Position numbers and translations under genes: made by a program | In this document: piece after piece, positions 47,601-57,894 of the stretch | Layout of the letters: each line of letters starts with the position of its first letter | Numbering within the stretch: the first letter of the stretch is position 1 | From: Cristatella mucedo | Taxonomy: Eukaryota; Bryozoa; Phylactolaemata; Cristatellidae | Direction of reading: 5' to 3' | DNA length: 64,000 nt | Assembly (NCBI GenBank): GCA_009760855.2 | Contig: WPIO01000005.1 | Location: 800,501-864,500, forward strand | The notes under the pieces: generated by a model | What the model was told of the DNA's origin: nothing | What the model saw: the letters and a program-made list of their open reading frames with translations, nothing else | Database searches by the model: none

Positions 47601-50600
47601 CACAAAATTAGTATGTCAAAACGGCCTTTGCTTAATGACCGTGTTACTCCACAGCCATTTCTACCTACCATTAGTTATGTAACATTGTACAAATTAATTC
47701 GTGAAGGCGTAGGTCAGGATACCGCAACAAAGCTAGTCTGTGAATTTGTGATATTCAGCCTAGACTTGTGTAGCTCTCGCATCGCAGATCTTTCCACCTG
47801 TGGAATAAAATACGCATAGTTGGTGACAAACTTGGCTTCTAAGACTTTCTGTCATCAACGTGGTAACTACCACATTACTTCGCTTCCTTCTCTCAGACCT
47901 GAACAGGCTCATAAAAAAGGCAATGTATCGACTTCAAGATCATTCCACCGACTTTCAAATTATCTCAACTCATGCTCCGGCTCACCTAGTTGATATATTT
48001 ACTCCTCCAGTGTCCCTGCTTACCACCTGCTTGTCCGACTCTCTCTCTCTCTTTCATGTATTTACACCTCTAACCAACGTCAAATCCTTTGAAGGCCGCT
48101 GCACGAACCTAAAGATTGGAATGAGCTGAAATTTCGAAACCGTAAGTTACCCTGGTTGACTGACTGGCATTTTAACCGATATTTGAGGCTAAGTTCTCAT
48201 AGCAAATGCGTCATTGCTGTGAACTGTCCTACATTTGGTTTCATGCCACATATTTTCATATTTATATCACTCTTTCCTCACCGAATCGCGTTTCCTTGAT
48301 TCCTTTACTCTGAAAAATTCGTATCAAGCAGCCTCCGTTAGCCACCAACAGCACTTCCCGCTGCTTGTCAGAATTCATTTATCTTTAACCCATTGCTCAA
48401 TTAGCCTACTCACCTTTTACCCAAGAGTGCTGTAATCTAAGTAAGTCTAGATGCTTCACCCCAGGTGGCCTTAATAAGCTACTGGAAATTACAACTATTT
48501 CGGAGGCTGGTGGATTCATGTAACTCTTTAATTTCGCGTCACCGATTCCAAGTCTGGAAAAATTCGTCCAACTTCATGTATGCTGACACTCGAGTCTTGC
48601 TGTCTGTTCATGTGGCTGATATGTAATATTGTGCTTGCCTAGTACTGTGTGCATCTTCCTCATTATAGGTTGATATGTTGTTGTTTAAGCCTGTGCGAAG
48701 TGCATAGCTAAAGATTCCTTGATGCTATAAAAACGTGTTATTAATAATATCATAGTTGTAGAGAGGATTAGCGACAAATATTCAAATCGGACGACGGTGT
48801 TAGACTGAATCTCGTGAGCAAACGTGTCAACGCCACGGTGTCACAAAAGCTCAACCGGATGCCGATATGCATCTACTACAGATTCGGCGAAAACTATTCT
48901 GATGAAGACCTTGATTTTATGTTCGCTGGGGATTAAATTTGCGAAGTTTTATATTAAAGCGGAGAAAATAGAAAGTCACGTATTTCCATCTCCACCCGAC
49001 CCATACATCGAGACCCCAAGAGCTGCCCAGGCTTTGCCCGCTAGCTGAAGACAGGTTGCATTACTGAGCACCACTTGCCGTTCCCATCAGCCTCGGCATG
49101 CACGCTCGAGCTGAGCCCTGCCTGGACGGCAAGCGCCTGCACGAAAGAGCCGTTGATGGAGTTGTTTGCTTGAGATACTTCCGGTCTGCCCAGTCGCACT
49201 TGCGCTTTGAAGCTGTCCGCTGTTACAAGAATGAACTCTCCGACAGGATTGTACGTGTATCCCACATTGTCGAACGTGAAGAAGTGAGGGTCGCCGAAAA
49301 TATCCGCTAAAAGAGCACATATGCATTCGCATAATGTCGACTTTTTGTTGTTGCGGGAGAGTTTCCACAACGTAATTGCATGTCACCTGAGCAGGACAAA
49401 CAATTTTGACGTGCACAATACGTTAGCGCTAATACTCATCATATGCTGCAGCTGGTCTCATCGAGATCCCAAACCAGTTTGCCACATTGCAAGAAGTCGT
49501 ATCATGCAGTAGCTAGACTTTTAACTAGTTTCCATTTCATGCCTCAAAAAATGCTTCAATGATATCGAAAGTTCATAAAATATAGGCAGAGCAAAGCAAG
49601 ACAACTTTTATTTCTGTTCACCATGAATTATTGTTGTCCCAATATCAAGTTTTATATTTATAGTGTTCATGCCGCCTAAAATAACCATCAAGGGAACTTT
49701 TAGTTGCTTGTTTAGACCAACAGCCATCCATGTTTCACGTATTTCGAGTTCAAATGCACAAGTTTAGTAATAGACAATACGCGTACGTCACCCTAGCAGA
49801 ATAACCGTTTTTTTTTACACTAGCCTTGGTGCAAATTGGCCGCAAGACCATTGCTCCCATTGCCTGCTTTCTAAAGACCCTCATGTTAGAGATGGTCGCC
49901 ATTCAGCACTTACCTCGTTTGGGAGCCACGTAGCCGTCGCATTTATCAGGAGGCCTGATCGTTCTATATAAATGGCAGTATGATGACTTGCTGCAACAGT
50001 CTTGAAAAGGTTCATTATCATAGAGTTGGTATTCAGCTAGATGCAGATATGGATTGTATCTGATCGGCCTTCCAGCTGTTTGGTCATCAATCAACAGCGT
50101 TCCTGAAGTAGGCCCGGCCTGCTGATCATAGCAGCACATCTACATTAAACGTATGCTCATGACGTGAACATGGCGCCAACTCAAAACAGAAAGTGAATAA
50201 AATAGCCGCATTTTCTCTGAAACTCAAGATTTCTTTATAAGCCAAAAATTAGCGGCGGAAAATAGGCTGGAAAGTACTGCCGAACGACTCCGGAAGTCCT
50301 AGGGTCTTCTTCCCGACACGACTAGCTAGCCCTGTGAGCCTCTGAGGGGGATGGGATATTGTCGCTTCTGGAGGCTAGAAGAAGGGATGGCTGAAGACGG
50401 CTGGCGAAATTCTCCACTGAAGCGACTGAAGCGACTGACCTACTTCGGATATTCCCTAGAGATGTACGACCTACCGCAACACCTCGGTAAGCCTTTCCCC
50501 AGGTGAGTGGCGACTCGCCAAGTTTACCTAGCGAGTCCATTTTACTCAACGCCTCGAAGCCTGCTAGCTGCTGAAGTTTTAAACGGTACGTAAGATTCCG

Positions 50601-53600
50601 ATCGTTCGGAGCCGATTGTCATGATCTTCCAATAATATAATAATATAATAATAATATTGATAGTGAGTCGCCTCTGAGTGCTCTAGGAGAAGAGGATCTC
50701 CGTTCAGGTGCTATACAGCTCCCTGCTGGACAAGCAGTAAAAAAGTTTAATGATATGCATGGTATAATGCTTAGTCAAGCTTACAAAACCACTCAAGCAC
50801 CGTGTTTAGACAAGCCTTCGGAAGCACGTAAGAAAACACTCGGGACCAACGGAGCCCCTGGCTAATAATATTCCTTGAAACCTCCGTATTGGTAAAATGC
50901 AGTGGTGAACAAGCAAGGCACAGAGAAAAATAGTCAAGTCCACTGGTAGTATCTGGGAAAGTGAAGCGAAACAGCCGCATTGTTTAGCAGAGACTTACAT
51001 AAGTCCATGCAGGTAGTGACAGTAGCAAATAGCGAGTTCAAGACATTCATCGCATAAGAAGTAAGCCAGATCAGAAATTCACTTTCAATTCAGTTCGATG
51101 AACGGAAAGCCGGGAGAGTGGGTGACATTCGAGAAAGCGAGCACTGGAGGAGCAATTAGGCTCGATAGGTAGGTTGGTACAAGTGAGTGAAGCCACTTGA
51201 AAGATTGAGTGCGGATCTTGAAGTAGGTTCAATTCTAGATCGCGGGCCGTTGAAGCTTGGAGTGAAATGATTTTATGTGGCAGCTAAGCCGTTGACAGCA
51301 GACCAGACGACGTGCTACTTTTTGGAACAGTTGCTGACGACCAAGGGCACGTACTTAGGTGCTAACTAAACACTGGGCATTGCTGTAATCAGACGCGACA
51401 CCACAAAAGCTTGGACTAGTCCGTGGACTATTATGGCTCTCGTACCCTGGCCAAACTGAGGAAAAACTGGCACCAGATTTGGACTATGTTAATCGGCTGA
51501 AATGAAATCACGTGCCACAAAGATACCAACAACAAGCTCGGGCGTGCTCGAGCGAATAATCTAAAAGCCAAGCGACACGCGGGGAGCTGAAGGAAGCTAA
51601 GTCAGCGCACCTGCCGAACGGCCACCGTGTGGCCGCTTCATTCCCTATGTTCGACGAGGATTGAAAAATTGGGAAGACCGTAATGATTCGCCTAGAAAAA
51701 TGGTTGCGTAGCGTAATGCCGTACAAGTAATGCAGCTAGTTTTGCGTGCGTCCAAACAGTCTCACCTGATAAAAGCCATACTGAGCGTGCGCTCTAAGCG
51801 AAATGGCACACGGCCAAGTTCCGTTAAAGATGAAAGTTGGATCGTTCATAGCAGCTGCTAAATCGCAAGGACAGTGCCAAGAATGCTGAGTAAGCGGAAT
51901 CAATATCGCGTCTTTTTCCCATTTGTACCATTCGAGGCACCTGCTGGCTGCTGCATCGTCTGCTCGCATGTCGATGATTCCGCTTGGCCCAGCAACCTTG
52001 AATGCCCACCATCCGCGTTGACCTAGTTTTCAGCAAAACGGAGTGCTCTAAACACATTCCGCCAGCTAATGCACACCAAAAACAGTACCAATTCAATCAG
52101 TAACATTTTCCCAATTTACTTGTGTTAAACGTCGTAAACTGCGTGAGTTAGTTTTCGGCATAAAGTGTCTCGCTTGCCAATCAATTAGTAAAGACCATAA
52201 ATCGTGGAATTTGTACATAATCAAATATCTTAATGGTAGCATAGATTCCTTTCGCTCTGGAATTCTTACTTCCTAATTACCCACCAATAGGTGTGCCTGT
52301 TTCATGCAACATTAAACAGACACTATGCATATGCAATGGTACAGCATGCAGTGCAGCAGTGTACGCTATACGTTAGTTTGATTCAAACTTTGAAGTTAGA
52401 GCAGGTCGTCTGCATTCTGCAAACTTAATTTGTTTTCAATTTTCAGAAACCACCCACCTGTGTTATTTTGCTCATCAAGCGACGTTATGTCGAAATCTCT
52501 AGACGATTGATAGTCAAATATCGTTTCATTGTCTCCTGCGTTAAATCCCATGAATATTTTCCGGAACAGGTTATTTTGGTTTTTTGATATGCGAAGCTTT
52601 CCTTTGGGATAGTGGAACATTACGTAGGTACTGATGCCATCCGAAGCGAGAAGCAGCTTGTACGTGACACTCTACGACAAAATCACGAGCAAACGCTGCT
52701 AGCAGCAATAGAACCATTTAAATCCGGTCTGAACGACGCTGCAATTATCAGCCGAAAGCTGGCTCACTCCAGACCTCCTCAGTTCCTGTGCCTGGATTCC
52801 AGTACCACGATTTCGGATAAGGAATCGTGTTCATCCAGTTGACCTCCAATGCCCATATTGCACGAAAGCTTGCCGGTGCTGCCCCGACAGCGTGAAGAAG
52901 ACCACTGAACAATTGCAGTTGGACGTCGCCGTCGCTTGAGCTCGCTGTCCCGGGCCTCTCTGCACTCGCAAAGTCGTCGCCATGCTGCGTCGCCGTGCAC
53001 GAACTTCGGTTGCTGCACAGCAGACAAAATCGCGCGGCAGAGTGAATCAAAGAGCTCCTGCTGAAGCTACTCTGACGGAAGGCTGCAGCAGCTGTCAACT
53101 CCTAGTAGATCATTTATGTTGTGAGACAGATATGAGAGCAGCACGGCATCGAAGGGACTTTGGATCGAGATAAAAAGCTATTTTGCAGCTAATGCTCTTC
53201 GTTCGAACTCATCACAGTTGGGAGAAACACTTGAGAATTGTATAATCACGACACTGAGTTCGTCCAACGCACAACAACCTTATCGAAACAAGATTCGGAC
53301 GTTAGGCTCAGTAGGCGTAGCACTTTGACAACTAAATGAGCGGCTAAGAAGCCTACACTATCATAGTAAAAACTGGCTATTGAAATAATTACTTTTGAAA
53401 ACATTTATTTTAATAAATATTATTTTTTTTATCTTGGGCGTCTAGTGTAGAGGTCATGGTAGGCGTTTCATCCACTTCTAAAACTGAATTTCTACTATCG
53501 AACCATCAAAGATCGTTACCTTTTAATGTGTTTCCTTACTGAGTCTTAGTCTAGGGGTAATACGCTCGCTCTACAAGAGCAATTTCGTGAGTTCGAGATT

Positions 53601-56600
53601 CAATCCCGAGTGGAATAAGCGTGTATAAAAGTAACCTATAATAATTTTGTAAGCAAAACAGTTTTCTAGGGGACGGAATCCAAACAACGTGCATAGAATT
53701 ATTAAGACTCTATTCAAAGATCAAACCAAATTCGGCGGTGAATTCTTTTACTAATATTATTACGATGTAAACAGTCCCCTATTACCTGCATGTAATGCAG
53801 TTTGAGACCTCTAATCATGTATGTGTATCGTGGTGGCCAAGCGGCACGGCCCGTTCCTCTGCCGAAACTAGAGTAGGCGGGCCTGTAGAGTAGTCCCCTG
53901 GTGGCGCATCACTTCACCCACAGCGATTTACTGCCTGAGGAGAGGTCAACATTAACATTAATAATAATTTATATGCAGAGCGCCCTTAGAGAATTAAATA
54001 CATTTTAGGCACTTTACGCTCGCTTGCTGGATAGAAAGCATGTCCACTAGTTAGTGCTAGCAGCACGTAGGGAAGGCCAGTGAGATTGTTCTTCCATTCG
54101 TCTACAGATGAATTCTGAAAACTGCCAGTGTTAAATCAATATTGGAGTCTGTTAAAGCATAGTAAATATCACCGTGTCTTGAAAATTTACATTAGAAGCT
54201 AAATTAAATGCATCGCCTATAACCGGCGAACGACATCAGCCTTAAAACCCAGTCAGCATTCAGGACTATATGCTCCCGTACCCCACACATTATTGTACAT
54301 ACTTATAGCAAAATCACTTAAGAATAATAATAATAACACACTTAATAATGCGCCCTCTGAGAACTCAATCTCTTTCTAGGCGCTTTACATATGCTGCGAA
54401 GGAAGTATGATTGAGTGGCTAGCTGTAGCATGCTCAATAAAAATCAAGAATAACGTGGTTAGGAGTGACGTGCACAGAGTCAGCATGCAGGTGTGGTTAG
54501 TGGCAGCATACACAGTGTCAGCACGCATAAGCACATGAAGGACGAATCACAAGGACCCACTAAATGCTGCCATAAATAGGTGCGCTTTTAATTTCTTTTA
54601 AATGTTGTCAAGTCAGGGGGATGTCGTTGACGAAAGTTGTGGAGTGAGCTCCGACCTTAGGGAGCATACGAAAACAACAGAAAGGCACCGTCTCCAAAGG
54701 ATTTGCAGTTTGTATAAGGTGTAGGTAAACAGTTAGATTTCGAAAAGCGAGTGTTACGATGGGTAGCCTGGTAGGGCAGTTACTCGCTTCCACAATTCTT
54801 ATGCGACGACAACTACTCTCCTGCTGCTGACTATGGCTCATCCATTTCAGCGGTCCTGAGCTGCTACTTCCATGCTACTCACTACCTCAACTGTTCTCCT
54901 GACTCGGCTGTGCTTCCCATTTTCTCTTTGTTTCGTCAGGTGAAGTCTGTTGGCTACCGAATGCGTACCGAAAGTCGCTTAGTCTATGAGTGGGCTGCAC
55001 AAAACTCTCCTGTGTTGCACTCAAATAGTGTGTATGGCTTTGTGGAGTTCCCGACGGAGATACATTAAATGACATTACGTCTGATAGGTAGTAGGCTGGA
55101 GACAAAGAATGAAGGGACCTGAAAGTGAGAGACAGAACCTTGTAGTCGATGCCTTGCTTGACTGAGAGCCAGTACAGGTCAGCGAGAAGTGGTGCGATAT
55201 AGCAAATGCGATGCTCACGACAAACACGCCTAGCTGCAAAGTTTTGCACCAGCTGTAAGTGCCTGACTGAACAGGTCGGTGGACCAGCAAGCAGTGAGTT
55301 ACAGAAGTCGAGATGGGATGGCACAAATTTAAGGACCAACGTAAATGTGGTATCCCTGTCTAAACAATCCCGAATTTTAGCAATGTTATGTAACTGAAAG
55401 AAGGCAGACTTAATTGTGTAGCACTTATTGAGAAAATCGATTTCTCTCGACGATTTTAGAAAACAAGTCATACTTGTTTAAGCAAAGCAGTCATATGTTT
55501 CCAGTTTTCCTCGTATTGAGGTTAAAAATATCTGATTTTTCACTCTGACGTTAGTAGGTCGATGCTAGTTATCCGTGTCTACCCGGACACTTGATGGGCC
55601 TTAATACCGAAGTATTACAAAATCTGACGGAAATCTTCGATTAAAATAATTGATCCAGCGGTTACGGTGCTTGCCCCGAATGGTCTGGCTGAGGTCGTGG
55701 GCTCGAGCCCCGAGGCATATGTAAAGCGCCTGAATGGAGATTGAGTTCTCTTGCGGCGCTGTACAAATGGATTATATTTTTAAGGTTTGCCATCAATTTT
55801 AATTGCGAGCAAGCAAGTTCAGCACGCATATAGATAGTTCAACGGCATCGAGACAAAACCATATCATGTTTGCTCGAGATTTAGAGCAAAAATAATCTTA
55901 ATTCATAACTTTCATACACATTAATATTCACCAAAGCTTCAATAAATAATTGATACTTGAAGAAATATGTGGTAATCAGAATTCCTCAGTGGCTGGGCGT
56001 TCTCTGCCCTTTTTTTGATTTACTTTTGCTCTTTTACCGCACAACTGCATGAAAGCTTACACGATGCAATCAGTCAAGAGCAACAGGTCTCGCTATTTCT
56101 AAAGAAAAACTACCCGCCAGACCATTTTTCTAGGATATCGTATCAAAATGAGGCTAAGCTGGCAAGGCATTTGACTCTATTTTTGAGACCGTTAGTTTCA
56201 CTCCAGAGGCTATAAGACATGCCCTCCTCTATTTTCAGGTCTGCCATATTTATTCAGTTGACATGCTTATTGGCTTAATCCTCTTTAGTGTGTACAAATA
56301 ATCTCAATTAACTTCACCACTGTCATTACCGTAACATGCCTGACAATTGTTCAGCCTAAAGCTAAAAATTCTAGGTAGAGTTCACTCTCGAGCAAGACGA
56401 AGAGCAATTTTTAATTTTTAATACTAAATAGTTTCGCCCTCTAGATGTAGAGAAGCGTGCACGGAAATAAGTAATCATCAGTTGTCAAAGATGCCAAAAA
56501 CTGACTTTTTTTGGTTTGAAAATGAATATATAACCTATTGTATCTAAAATGAGTTCGACAGTAAAGTCTGCCATTAATAAGCCGTTTGATTTAAAGCTTT

Positions 56601-57571
56601 GGTGGTGGTAACATTTAGCAAGGCCACTGTTCAGAAATTTTCTGTGCACTCACATCACACAGTTCTTCGTAAAGATTAGCAGATGGCAGAAATGAAATTT
56701 GAACATGATCTAGAAGGAAAGATTATTCTGATCTGCTCCATAATGGCTCCGCGGATAATCAGCCTTCAATCTAGGCAGCTTCCATCTCCAGCTCCACTTA
56801 ATGTCTTGCAAAAATTTGTGTCTGCTGATGCCTTAAGTCAAGATTATACCTTTTGGCTTTACAGTTTGTGAATTTAGTGCCTGTGGCTAGCAATTTCCAA
56901 ATGTCTAGAAAGAGATTTAGATCTGCTTTGACGCCGTGAAGAATCTGTAGTATTACTATTGTCATCTTTAATCTTTGGTGTAAGGAACAGGGCCACGGGG
57001 AGATTAGGGCCGGAGAGAAACGGCCAGAAGAGGCTACACTGAGCGGGCTGAAGCTTTAAGAAGGAGCAGTTCTCGCAAGCAGCAACGTTCCGGGCAATAG
57101 CAGGGGAAGAAGGGGGCACCACATGGAATTTCCAGTGATTTCTCGCGGGCGTTAGCTATCTGGAAAAGGACACTTGAACATCGAATGCACACTGGCTGTC
57201 TGCAGGATCTCGGTGTCTCTGTAGGGCTTGACCGTAGTCTTATCGTATCAACGTATTTTCAGGAGCCTTAGAATTTCTGCATTACAGAACTTTTAAGCAG
57301 TTATTTTGGCTGATTTATTAGCATATAAAACATTTCGATGTAGGGTAAGTCGCACAGTCCAAGGTCTGGGCGTTCGTTCTTGAATCACGGTGGAGATTAA
57401 CAACTCATAGCAATGGCATAACACTGTTCCTGCTGCCTCTGCTGACCTTAGCAAGTCCTGTCTGACCCAGAAAGCTGCTATCTTCGGATGCGCAAACGTG
57501 TATCGCACTAGGCTTTCAGGAACGTTGCCGGCATAGCTAGCACCGAAAGTTACGATTCCGTTGGTGCTTAC
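32375..57571 (-). CDS. mucin-like transmembrane protein, NIDO-AMOP-VWD-EGF-TM (MUC4/SUSD2-type)
   Basis: Large minus-strand gene, 15 recognised exons: 57571-57405 (end uncertain), 52904-52775, 52671-52458, 52022-51766, 50139-49914, 49306-49079, 47017-46874, 45032-44826, 44140-43898, 41142-40923, 40795-40572, 36881-36714, 36528-36403, 33573-33316 and 32625-32375. From 52671 onward every join keeps the frame; most introns are phase 1. The visible product is about 1020 residues. The domain order is that of MUC4 and of coral mucin-like skeletal matrix proteins: cell-surface or secreted adhesive glycoproteins. No signal peptide exon was found, so the 5' end is missing. One intron uses a GC donor. 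Introns of up to about 4.6 kb are filled with LINEs. The function (adhesion, epithelial or matrix coat) is inferred from the family. Confidence 0.9.
32735..32990 (-). mobile_element. LINE 3' UTR fragment
   Basis: Starts AATAATAATAATACATT on the left and continues with the GCATG-rich 3' UTR, very close to 641-905 and to the reverse of 43100-43388. It lies in an intron of the mucin-like gene, in sense with it. The rest of that intron and 33574-35890 shows no recognised element. Confidence 0.75.
35893..35960. repeat. purine-only tract (AGAAAA-type)
   Basis: About 65 bases of almost pure A and G on the plus strand, within an intron of the mucin-like gene (pyrimidine-rich on the coding strand). 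Confidence 0.85.
36403..41142 (-). CDS. post-VWD and EGF exons of the mucin-like gene
   Basis: Exon 41142-40923 reads SINVTAGNPVSWSVEVFDPEG and YVYTWLRP, a cadherin/Ig-like spacer. Exon 40795-40572 holds an EGF module (FCNGCHNGGVC, ACECPAGWMG). Exon 36881-36714 has a Cys-rich half-module (CAVREDVC, PCPYTKC). Exon 36528-36403 is a calcium-binding EGF (DNDECINKELAC, CVNTYGGYFCSCKNGF) with the DxDEC and aromatic positions kept. Joins are phase 2 before the first EGF exon and phase 1 elsewhere. Confidence 0.9.
37405..37475 (+). mobile_element. LINE/SINE tail with intact hairpin
   Basis: AAAGTGCC (37405-37412) pairs with GGCACTTT (37437-37444), with the inner AGAGA/TCTCT stem, then ATTATTATTATTATTATT. 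The 250 bp to its left (from about 37110) may be an unrecognised SINE head, because it shows no LINE UTR words. Confidence 0.75.
37480..39330 (+). mobile_element. degenerate LINE, endonuclease and start of reverse transcriptase
   Basis: The APE-type endonuclease is recognisable (FAFTETWLNS near 37660, VAVFCRPPGGT near 37880, DFTIHFDYSTD near 38000). It is followed by the linker (YNKTLSEIL, LLTKRTVRPHPDG near 38360-38430) and the first reverse transcriptase block (FVPEPFQKAVVRPL near 39050). Broken by many stops. It is antisense to the mucin-like gene. Confidence 0.8.
39640..39850 (+). mobile_element. fragment of second LINE family (TACATTA-tailed)
   Basis: TCTCCTGCTGCTGACT and GATGAAGTTTGTTGGCTGCC match the copies at 54790-55075, 59337-60035 (reverse) and 61448-61600. 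Confidence 0.65.
41668..43790 (-). mobile_element. CR1/L2-like LINE copy carrying a nested LINE
   Basis: A run of AAT repeats (41668-41694) marks the tail. The minus strand then reads the 3' UTR, the reverse transcriptase C-terminus and the core (YGVPQASVLGPLYFTVYISS near 42840; the catalytic YADD is mutated to YAID). It resumes after the insertion at about 43388 and ends near 43790. It is in sense with the mucin-like gene, within its 43898/41142 intron. Confidence 0.85.
43050..43388 (+). mobile_element. LINE 3' end nested in an older LINE
   Basis: 3' UTR with GCATGCTGACCCTGTGCATG and the hairpin AAAGCACC (43320-43327) paired with GGTGCTTT (43351-43358), then ATTATTATTATTATTT. The orientation is opposite to the host LINE, which continues on both sides. 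Confidence 0.88.
43898..49306 (-). CDS. von Willebrand D domain exons with GDPH site
   Basis: Four exons, 49306-49079, 47017-46874, 45032-44826 and 44140-43898. The first starts IFGDPHFFTFDN: GDPH is the autocatalytic cleavage site known from MUC4 and related mucins. Later blocks are GEFILVTADSFKAQVRLG, VILYVSNLEDGG, GLLGVNDGNPTNDF, FGENW (rebuilt across the join), then SFVPAFLGD, CAGERACIYD and SVAIADATY, which match the segment after VWD in MUC4 and SUSD2. The first intron starts with GC (G/GCAAGT) instead of GT; every join is phase 1. Confidence 0.92.
46625..46755 (-). mobile_element. decayed tRNA-derived SINE (family 2-like)
   Basis: GGCAGAAGAGCCGTAGCC, CGGGCAATAAATAATTGCC and ACGTCGTGTATCACGAGG resemble family 2. 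Divergence is high. Confidence 0.4.
47590..48200 (+). mobile_element. old LINE fragment, reverse transcriptase C-terminal region
   Basis: LVCEFVIFSLDLCSSRIADL near 47750, KSFEGRCTNL near 48090 and the ordering of blocks match the C-terminal part of the LINEs at 4300-4620 and 16450-16860. Heavily mutated. Confidence 0.65.
49914..52022 (-). CDS. AMOP domain exons of the mucin-like gene
   Basis: Exon 52022-51766 finishes NIDO and carries RCLEWYKWEKD and HCPCDLAAAMNDP. It ends at TATCAG/GTGAGA. Exon 50139-49914 begins MCCYDQQAG and continues DCCSKSSYCHLYRTIRPPDKC. The cysteine pattern, CPC, CCYD and CC...CxxYxxxRPxxxC, is that of the AMOP (adhesion-associated) domain. The domain is cut by the only phase-0 intron among the confident joins, just before CCYD. 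Confidence 0.92.
50640..51480 (-). mobile_element. old LINE remnant (weak)
   Basis: An AATAAT-rich tail at 50635-50660 is followed by CTCTGAGTGCTC, and further right by segments such as GCTCGATAGGTAGGTTGG that resemble the 3' half of the minus-strand LINE copies. Too decayed for a firm call. Confidence 0.35.
52458..57571 (-). CDS. NIDO domain exons of the mucin-like gene
   Basis: Exon 57571-57405 carries the core VSTNGIVTFGASYAGN and IAAFWVRQD. Exon 52904-52775 has FRAIWALEVNWMNTIPYP. Exon 52671-52458 has LLLASDGISTYVMFHYPKG and the end DEQNNTG, which joins by phase 1 to QRGWWAFKV in the next exon. Together they span a NIDO domain, as in nidogen and MUC4. The splices between the first three exons are not settled: the expected donors are weak (GAG/GTCTGG) or out of phase (A/GTGAGC), so an error, an extra exon or damage is possible. 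Confidence 0.8.
53540..53625 (+). repeat. tRNA-like sequence, SINE head or tRNA pseudogene
   Basis: An A-box-like TAGTCTAGGGGTAA (from 53547) and a B-box-like GATTCAATCC about 50 bases later are spaced as in a tRNA gene. The acceptor stem does not close well, so I do not call a functional tRNA. Confidence 0.4.
53955..54080 (-). mobile_element. LINE/SINE tail remnant
   Basis: AATAATAATTTATATGCAG, GCGCCCTTAGAGAATTAA and AGGCACTTTACGCTCGC correspond to the tail hairpin region, reversed. Confidence 0.5.
54322..55470 (-). mobile_element. CR1/L2-like LINE 3' part, interrupted by the second LINE family
   Basis: Tail AATAATAATAATAAC, the hairpin region and 3' UTR at 54322-54600, then C-terminal reverse transcriptase sequence on the minus strand (FVPSHLDFCNSLLAGPPTC, RRVCREHRICYIAPL near 55200-55330). 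A family-2 LINE piece sits at 54790-55075. It lies in a mucin-gene intron. Confidence 0.82.
54790..55075 (+). mobile_element. second LINE family, 3' end, inserted in a LINE
   Basis: TCCTGCTGCTGACTATGG to TACATTAAATGACATTAC. The flanking LINE is continuous across the site when compared with 42090-42140. Confidence 0.75.
55655..55785 (+). mobile_element. tRNA-derived SINE, family 1
   Basis: Head GCGGTTACGGTGCTTGCCCC, GGTCGTGGGCTCGAGCCC (B-box-like), then AAAGCGCC and GGCGCTGT arms with GAGATTGAGTTCTC between, then CAAATGGATTATATT. This is the best-preserved plus-strand copy. Confidence 0.85.
55786..57404. other. mucin-gene intron, no recognised element
   Basis: Only a short tail-like piece at 56895-56960 (TCTAGAAAGAGATTTAG) resembles the LINE/SINE hairpin. 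No exon is supported. Confidence 0.3.
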
Positions 57572-57894
57572 CTGAAAAACGTGCATTTGCGGATTGGTGT
57601 TTCTGTTAATACCCAGAATAGACTGAAAGCAGTCATGGGTCATTCGCCGGAGCCACATCGCACTGTTTTCAATTGCTATTTCTAGATTTGGAACCACGGT
57701 GTAGCCACTGGCTTACGTTTTTGCAGCATCATTTTCTGGGCAAATGGCAAGCAGCAAAAAAGAAAATCTCTTGAAGTATGACAACGAGGCTCTGATTCTC
57801 TTATGGCCGTCTAAGCGCAATTAACATATCTTTACAGGCATTGGCTGTGGTCCCTATTCCAAGATTGATAGCAACAATTAATATGTTGATATGT

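Noticed and set aside
53540-53625. Functional tRNA gene
   Set aside because: Pol III boxes are present but the acceptor and T stems pair poorly; SINE head or pseudogene is safer.
55075-55471. 194-residue minus-strand frame as a host gene
   Set aside because: It is the C-terminal part of a LINE reverse transcriptase, matching 16450-16860.
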